Positions 57,385 through 64,000 of a stretch of DNA of 64,000 nt are shown here, in pieces. This stretch comes from Trichomonas vaginalis G3 (Eukaryota; Parabasalia; Trichomonadida; Trichomonadidae): contig NC_067207.1 of assembly GCF_026262505.1 (NCBI RefSeq), positions 2,674,252 through 2,738,251 on the forward strand, given 5' to 3'. Every line of letters begins with the position of its first letter. The first letter of the stretch is position 1. Under the pieces are notes generated by a model. The model did no database searches and was not told the DNA's origin. It was given only the letters and a program-made list of their open reading frames with translations. The position numbers and the translations under genes were made by a program.

Positions 57385-59762
57385 ACAAAACATGAACGGA
57401 CAAATATTACAGGCACATTTAATTTGTTTTTGTATTCCTTATTCAAAATAAAGAAAGCCAATTGATTTTTGCAAACTTATAATATTTCCCATGAACTCCA
57501 GATACAGGGAAGCTTACTCTGTTTGCATTTGAATAATTACATAGTATCGTTTTCCAAATCTGAAAAAATAAAAATTATGATTTGATATTTCATATCAAAT
57601 TTTGTAAAGGTCATATCTAATGCAATTGAATTTATAGAAAGACTTTTCCACAAATTTATAGCTTTACATATGTAAATTAATACTAATTTTTTTTTTGTTC
57701 TCACAATTATGAATATGTTTAGAAAAAAGGCTCATTAAGTTGATGAATGCATGTATACATTTCCTAATTTTATCAATATCATTGTTTTAAACTAAAATAT
57801 CTTAATTATCTCCTTGAACTTTTTAAATATAAAAAAGACAAACATGATTTCATATCCTAAACACTGAGATCTAAATCAAGTGACCTATTTTTAGTCCCAT
57901 AAAATCAAATTTTGCTTAGGAGAAATATGAATTTTCAAAACTTGATGAGTTGCTTCGAACATATAATATACTCACAAAGATATTCCTTTATTCAGCTATC
58001 GAGCTTCATAAGACACAAGATTAAAACAATCATCAGGGTTTCAAACGTTTCAATCCATATGAATTAGTAAATGTTTAACATTTAGATCACTTACTATTTT
58101 TATATCACAATATCATTCTTTTGAGCGTATTTCATGCTTCAGAAAGGTAAATTCTATTTTTTATCCAAGATGCAACTCATCAACATCATAATACGTCATG
58201 AAAATAGAATTGATAAAAGAAATTTAATTAAAAGGTAAAAAATTGTAATATTGTAAGCCCATCTGATAAATTTTTATATGCGGTTCATGGTATAAATTGG
58301 GATATTGAAAAGATTTTTATTTCTTAATATGGGTTAGAATACTATTTCCATGTTTCGAAAAGCCAGTTGATTGAAAATTCGATGGCAATTGTGAAATATT
58401 TATGTAGTTCTCAAAAGTTCTTCCTTTCAAAACTGACAAATTGATTACCTCCGAATTACATCTAGCTGATTTTCGCATGCATAATTCGAGAGTGCTAATA
58501 AGATTCTAAAATAAACATTGAAGGTATTGCAAAATTTGAATAATAGTGAATATTTGATTGGGTAATTTTACATGGTAAAAATAATTTGTAAAACAATTTT
58601 TGACATGATAAAATGCATTTAATGGGAGACACAGACATCAGCAAACTCAAAAATATCCATTTTTTTTAACGAGAATTGAAAATAACAGAGGGATTCGGTT
58701 TTTACGTTATCAAAAAATTGAAAACATAACAAAAATTTGAATGGTTGAACTTTTGAATGAAATACATTTTAGTTGGTGATATAATATACATATAAAACTA
58801 TATTATTTTATCGAAAAAGTTCTTAGGAGGATAAAAAGTGCTATTCAATTATTTGGCTGGACACAAAATTTGAATTAAGTTAATTAGTTCGACCATAATA
58901 TTGTATTAGTATAGTGTATTAAAATTCCAAAATAAAAAGTATAGAAATTTCGACTAACAGAATTGATTTTATTTTTTTATCTATTCGAGAAATAAAGTTA
59001 AGTATCATCCTTTGGAACATTTTACAGCTTATAGATTCAAAAATTGTTTGAGAAAATTGCGCTTGCAAATGGGAAACTCAAGTTTTGTTTTGCTCTTTGA
59101 AAATCATAAATCTTCAAAAGATGAATAACTTATATTATAGATGTTTATATTACCCTCATTATAAAATATTCTAAAAGTCGAAAAATAAAATTTGAGAGGA
59201 TTTATAGATAAATAGCGCCAATTAAGGTGCTCTGAAAATTTGAGAGCGCATTCAAAACAGCCCCTTTGATTCATTATTTTTTCAATACAATACAAAAATT
59301 GTAAGCTTGTTCAACAAGCATATAATATATAATAAATCCTAATTACACAAAATTAAATTTAAAAGAGATAATCAAATTTTGTGTTTAATGTGGCAGCATA
59401 ACAATATCATATATACATTATTATTTCAACAAATTTTTTTTCAATCAATCAATTTCTCTTCTAAATCAATTTTCTTTGCTGTAAAAAATTGTTTATGCGC
59501 CTTTTTCTTTGAATCCAATGTGTTATACATGCAATTAAGCTATTTTCCTTAATTATTTTAGAATTTACGTCATTTCAGTTTTAACCGTACATGTCCTAAA
59601 AATGTGAAATTTAGAATCACCAAATTATGCCCACCAACATTGTTTATAAAAGTTTGGATATTTAATTTGAGAGAACTTTTCATAGAATGTATTGAAATTT
59701 AAATCATTCAAACATTGAAATAAAAATGTTCAACCATTTAATCATATTCATAAATGTACAAA
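57385..59762. other. Gene-poor AT-rich stretch
   Basis: About 2.4 kb without a convincing gene, RNA or array. A 63-codon minus frame (59104-59295) is not protein-like. Near 57,390-57,560 the sequence still weakly resembles 52,266-52,440 (ISSKFAKIKNM-like end versus 'TTCCAAATCTGAAAAAATAAAAATTATG'), so the duplication may once have been longer. Confidence 0.45.
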
Positions 59763-59877
59763 CGCGAACCAAGATCCCCACTCTCGCCCATTGCTACGAC
59801 ATCATCGGGCAGGTATCGGATCAAGTCATCAACAAACTCAAAGAACAAGTTCTCTCTCTCGGAAGATGATCTACCCT
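59763..59877 (+). pseudogene. Transposase-like coding relic (weak)
   Basis: A GC-richer island in AT-rich DNA. One frame reads TKIPTLAHCYDIIGQVSDQV and on through INKLKEQVLSLGR before stopping. This looks like a short piece of a DNA-transposon transposase (hAT-like segment 'IPT..TL..CYD.IG..V...L') but is too short to name. The sharp composition change supports an inserted or surviving coding fragment. Confidence 0.3.
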
Positions 59878-61092
59878 AAAGTTTTTGTTATTGGAATCTG
59901 ACACGCCCGTAAATTTTTATAAAAGCTCATTAATACAGCTCCCTGATTGGAGACATTCTTTGTGACATATACCATATACTTATGTAGGCACTAGAGAATC
60001 TACCATATGATTTTAGTAGTCTACTAATGACATTCATAGTGCAATTAGACGAAATTTATTTTGCTTGTAAAACCACACTACATGAAGATCCAAACCCATT
60101 ATTATAACATTATATTACTGGTACATAGTAGTATATATTGCTGAGGTTGAAATCTAAATCTAAAAAGTTATCAAGATATCAAACTAATGTAATTGGCCTA
60201 GTCTATTCAATTACAGATATATTAATATATATGATCCGGTGAATTGATTTATACATAATGACATGATATATAAAAAAAATTATAATATTTTAAAATTAGA
60301 GTTAAAATTTCACATATCTACATGCAAATGGCTAGAAATGTTATGCATATATCAATCTCGGTTGTGATTTTACTATATAGGAAAATATGTCGAGTAATGA
60401 TTCAAACTTTCAAAGTAATGCTTTATTTGAACAATATGAATTGAAATTCATTTTGATAAGTCAGGCTATGAATGATAATGATATAATAATAGTTTAAAAA
60501 AGACATATTAATTATAATTTTGAAAAGATTGATATTTTTATTTAATTTGGAATATTATTAATTCCAATTGATGTAGAATGTGATATCATGTCAATTTTTG
60601 AAATTCGGCTAATTTTGGAAAGACATTTTGAATTGGGTATCAATTGTTAAAATTAAGCTTGGTTATTAATGTAAGTCAAATGCAAAATAAGGGAGAAGAC
60701 AATATTTGTAATTAAATGTAACAAATTCACAATTTGAAGAATATCAATATAATTTGAAAAAATTGTTAATTTCATAGGCAACAAGATATCTATTGACACT
60801 GCATATAATTGTGAATATATTGTTCATTTCAAAATTGATAGAGATTTAAAAACTACATGCGTAAAATGAAAACTGATGATAAATGATATAAACTAATATG
60901 ATTTTATAACATTGAGTGTTTTGATAAACTAAATAGATGTAGAATTCAATAATTATTGAAAATATTAAGATTTTTAAAGATAAATACAAATCATATGGTA
61001 AATTTGTGCTTAAGGGATTTGTGAATAAGGTATATTGTTTATGTACTAATTATATGTATGGACAGGCAAGAAAATAAAGAGATTGTATAATG
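59878..61092. other. Gene-poor AT-rich stretch before the satellite
   Basis: About 1.2 kb, very AT-rich, no open frame of note. Immediately before the array the sequence reads AAAATAAAGAGATTGTATAATGAG, which has no relation to the monomer. Confidence 0.5.
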
Positions 61093-63573
61093 AGAATGTG
61101 ATTGCAAAAGTTTGACCGACAAGAGTGTAATATGCACTCCTGTCGGTCACAATGTGTCATTCAGGGAGACATTGCCACTGCATGTCTCCCAGAATGAGAC
61201 AATTTGTTGCAATCAGAATGTGATTGCAAAAGTTTGACCGACATGGGTGTAATATGCACTCCTGTCAGTCACAATGTGTCATTCAGGGAGACATTGCCAC
61301 TGCATGTCTCCCAGAATGAGACAATTTGTTGCAATCAGAATGTGATTGCAAAAGTTTGACCGACATAGGTGTAATATGCACTCCTGTCGGTCACAATGTG
61401 TCATTCAGGGAGATATTGCCACTGCATGTCTCCCAGAATGAGACAATTTGTTGCAATCAGAATGTGATTGCAAAAGTTTGACCGAAGGTGTAATATGCAC
61501 TCCTGTCGGTCACAATGTGTCATTCAGGGAGACATTGCCACTGCATGTCTCCCAGAATGAGACAATTTGTTGCAATCAGAATGTGATTGCAAAAGTTTGA
61601 CCGACATGGGTGTAATATGCACTCCTGTCGGTCACAATGTGTCATTCAGGGAGACATTGCCACTGCATGTCTCCCAGAATGAGACAATTTGTTGCAATCA
61701 GAATGTGATTGCAAAAGTTTGACCGACAGAGTGTAATATGCACTCCTGTCGGTCACAATGTGTCATTCAGGGAGACATTGCCACTGCATGTCTCCCAGAA
61801 TGAGACAATTTGTTGCAATCAGAATGTGATTGCAAAAGTTTGACCGACAAGGGTGTAATATGCACTCCTGTCGGTCACAATGTGTCATTCAGGGAGACAT
61901 TGCCACTGCATGTCTCCCAGAATGAGACAATTTGTTGCAATCAGAATGTGATTGCAAAAGTTTGACCGACAAGAGTGTAATATGCACTCCTGTCGGTCAC
62001 AATGTGTCATTCAGGGAGACATTGCCACTGCATGTCTCCCAGAATGAGACAATTTGTTGCAATCAGAATGTGATTGCAAAAGTTTGACCGACAAGGTGTA
62101 ATATGCACTCCTGTCGGTCACAATGTGTCATTCAGGGAGACATTGCCACTGCATGTCTCCCAGAATGAGACAATTTGTTGCAATCAGAATGTGATTGCAA
62201 AAGTTTGACCGACATGGGTGTAATATGCACTCCTGTCGGTCACAATGTGTCATTCAGGGAGACATTGCCACTGCATGTCTCCCAGAATGAGACAATTTGT
62301 TGCAATCAGAATGTGATTGCAAAAGTTTGACCGACATGGGTGTAATATGCACTCCTGTCGGTCACAATGTGTCATTCAGGGAGACATTGCCACTGCATGT
62401 CTCCCAGAATGAGACAATTTGTTGCAATCAGAATGTGATTGCAAAAGTTTGACCGACAAGAGTGTAATATGCACTCCTGTCGGTCACAATGTGTCATTCA
62501 GGGAGACATTGCCACTGCATGTCTCCCAGAATGAGACAATTTGTTGCAATCAGAATGTGATTGCAAAAGTTTGACCGACAAGAGTGTAATATGCACTCCT
62601 GTCGGTCACAATGTGTCATTCAGGGAGACATTGCCACTGCATGTCTCCCAGAATGAGACAATTTGTTGCAATCAGAATGTGATTGCAAAAGTTTGACCGA
62701 CATGGGTGTAATATGCACTCCTGTCGGTCACAATGTGTCATTCAGGGAGACATTGCCACTGCATGTCTCCCAGAATGAGACAATTTGTTGCAATCAGAAT
62801 GTGATTGCAAAAGTTTGACCGACATGGGTGTAATATGCACTCCTGTCGGTCACAATGTGTCATTCAGGGAGACATTGCCACTGCATGTCTCCCAGAATGA
62901 GACAATTTGTTGCAATCAGAATGTGATTGCAAAAGTTTGACCGACATGGGTGTAATATGCACTCCTGTCGGTCACAATGTGTCATTCAGGGAGACATTGC
63001 CACTGCATGTCTCCCAGAATGAGACAATTTGTTGCAATCAGAATGTGATTGCAAAAGTTTGACCGACATGGGTGTAATATGCACTCCTGTCGGTCACAAT
63101 GTGTCATTCAGGGAGATATTGCCACTGCATGTCTCCCAGAATGAGACAATTTGTTGCAATCAGAATGTGATTGCAAAAGTTTGACCGACATGGGTGTAAT
63201 ATGCACTCCTGTCGGTCACAATGTGTCATTCAGGGAGACATTGCCACTGCATGTCTCCCAGAATGAGACAATTTGTTGCAATCAGAATGTGATTGCAAAA
63301 GTTTGACCGACATGGGTGTAATATGCACTCCTGTCGGTCACAATGTGTCATTCAGGGAGACATTGCCACTGCATGTCTCCCAGATTGGCACACTGTTCCG
63401 CATTCATAACTTGAATGCGGAACTTTGACCGACAAGAGTGTAATATGCACTCCTGTCGGTCACAATGTGTCATTCAGGGAGACATTGCCACTGCATGTCT
63501 CCCAGAATGAGACAATTTGTTGCAATCAGAATGTGATTGCAAAAGTTTGACCGACATGGGTGTAATATGCACA
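61093..63573. repeat. Hairpin satellite, ~122-bp monomer, about 20 copies
   Basis: A tandem array with period 119-122 bases (repeat starts at 61101, 61223, 61345, 61467, 61586, 61708 … 63292, 63414, 63536). Copies are almost identical; variation is concentrated in the few bases after TTTGACCGAC. Each monomer contains three inverted repeats. H1: GACCGACA..GAGTG / CACTCCTGTCGGTC, loop TAATATG. H2: TGTGTCATTCAGGGAGACAT / ATGTCTCCCAGAATGAGACA, 9-base loop. H3: TTGCAATCA / TGATTGCAA, 5-base spacer. Together they cover about 107 of 122 bases. One monomer (63,385-63,430) has H3 replaced by a different hairpin. No CRISPR features. Confidence 0.95.
63395..63423. repeat. Variant third hairpin in the satellite
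   Basis: GTTCCGCATTCA - TAACT - TGAATGCGGAAC: 12-base perfect arms with a 5-base spacer, in the position occupied by TTGCAATCA - GAATG - TGATTGCAA in the other monomers. Sequence differs but pairing and spacer length are kept. Confidence 0.9.
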
Positions 63574-64000
63574 AATATGATTCTTTATAGGATTTTTTTG
63601 TAATACGCCAAAAAATCACGACTTCTAGCCTTCTCATTATGTGCATTATTCCTATAAACCGTCTTAGCCCCTGAATATATAGTTGCAAATTAGATAAACA
63701 ATATAGCGCCAAATAAATTATTTCTGATTATCGACAACACATAGCCATTCTGTTCAACCCATTAGGCAAAATACCCGACAAGCCAAAAAAAGCACAACTC
63801 ATGATCGTGCCAGACATCAATAATCTTTTGACGTGATTTGTGCCAAACTCTCAAGAAAATCAATCGTTGGCATTTATTCCTAATATGTTATTATAATGCA
63901 TCATAGAGAACAAAAAATAATACCACATCAAAATAAAATAAGGCTGATTTCATCTCAAACTTTTAATTTTAACAAAGACACATATTGAAATATCATCACC
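63574..64000. other. Right flank of satellite, possible decayed coding sequence
   Basis: Slightly less AT-rich than the spacers. Minus-strand readings such as WRITKKSYKE and GLRRFIGIMHIMRRLEVVIF are suggestive of a decayed transposase but are interrupted and not assignable. The array ends mid-monomer after GTGTAATATGCAC. Confidence 0.3.

Noticed and set aside
61093-63573. Array considered as CRISPR or CRISPR-like
   Set aside because: No unique spacers: the whole 122-base monomer repeats, in a eukaryotic context with no cas genes.

Overview
The window looks like nuclear DNA of a parabasalid flagellate (a trichomonad such as Trichomonas or Tritrichomonas; I cannot decide the species). Reasons: very AT-rich spacers, intron-less genes, trichomonad-type initiator motifs (TCAYTW, here TCACTT) just upstream of several host ATGs, ankyrin/DUF3447-like proteins, a GP63-like surface protein, flagellar and actin-regulatory genes, and stacked Maverick/Polinton elements.

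Bases 1 to about 31,333 are a pile of Maverick/Polinton fossils. Copy A (1-~7,545, left end outside the window) carries a polymerase-side fragment, small capsid-associated proteins, integrase, a phage-like fibre, a capsid-type protein and a D12-class adenine methyltransferase. Copy B (~7,546-~23,807, more AT-rich) carries family-B polymerase, integrase, fibre, candidate minor and major capsid proteins and packaging ATPase. Copy C (~23,808-30,262) carries fibre, ATPase, minor capsid and small proteins. Fragment E (30,263-31,333) is the right arm of a close relative of C; its end lies inside the 3' part of a host gene (31,328-31,789). All four are fossils: many genes are still open, others are decayed. 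The right ends of A, C and E carry similar GC-rich hairpins, and the genes share a compact promoter signature ending in A/T-AAATG.

Bases 31,334-64,000 are host territory: a truncated acidic protein gene, a 1.69-kb inverted-repeat element containing a 28-bp minisatellite, a tRNA-like relic, an eight-helix membrane protein, a GP63-like protein lacking the HEXXH glutamate, a 636-bp TTAA-flanked MITE, a SCAR/WAVE homologue, a degenerate mRNA-capping-enzyme paralogue, a beta-helix gene fragment, an acidic protein, DRC7 of the axonemal nexin-dynein regulatory complex, two ankyrin genes (one decayed, one with a single in-frame stop), SF1/BBP, and two almost identical copies of a modular secreted-type protein with alternating acidic spacers and hydrophobic/cationic modules.

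The right end holds about 3.7 kb of gene-poor AT-rich DNA and then a 2.5-kb satellite (period ~122 bp). Nearly all of its monomer folds into three hairpins, and one monomer has swapped a complete stem for an unrelated but perfectly self-complementary one. That satellite and the modular secreted protein pair are the two things I would look at first.
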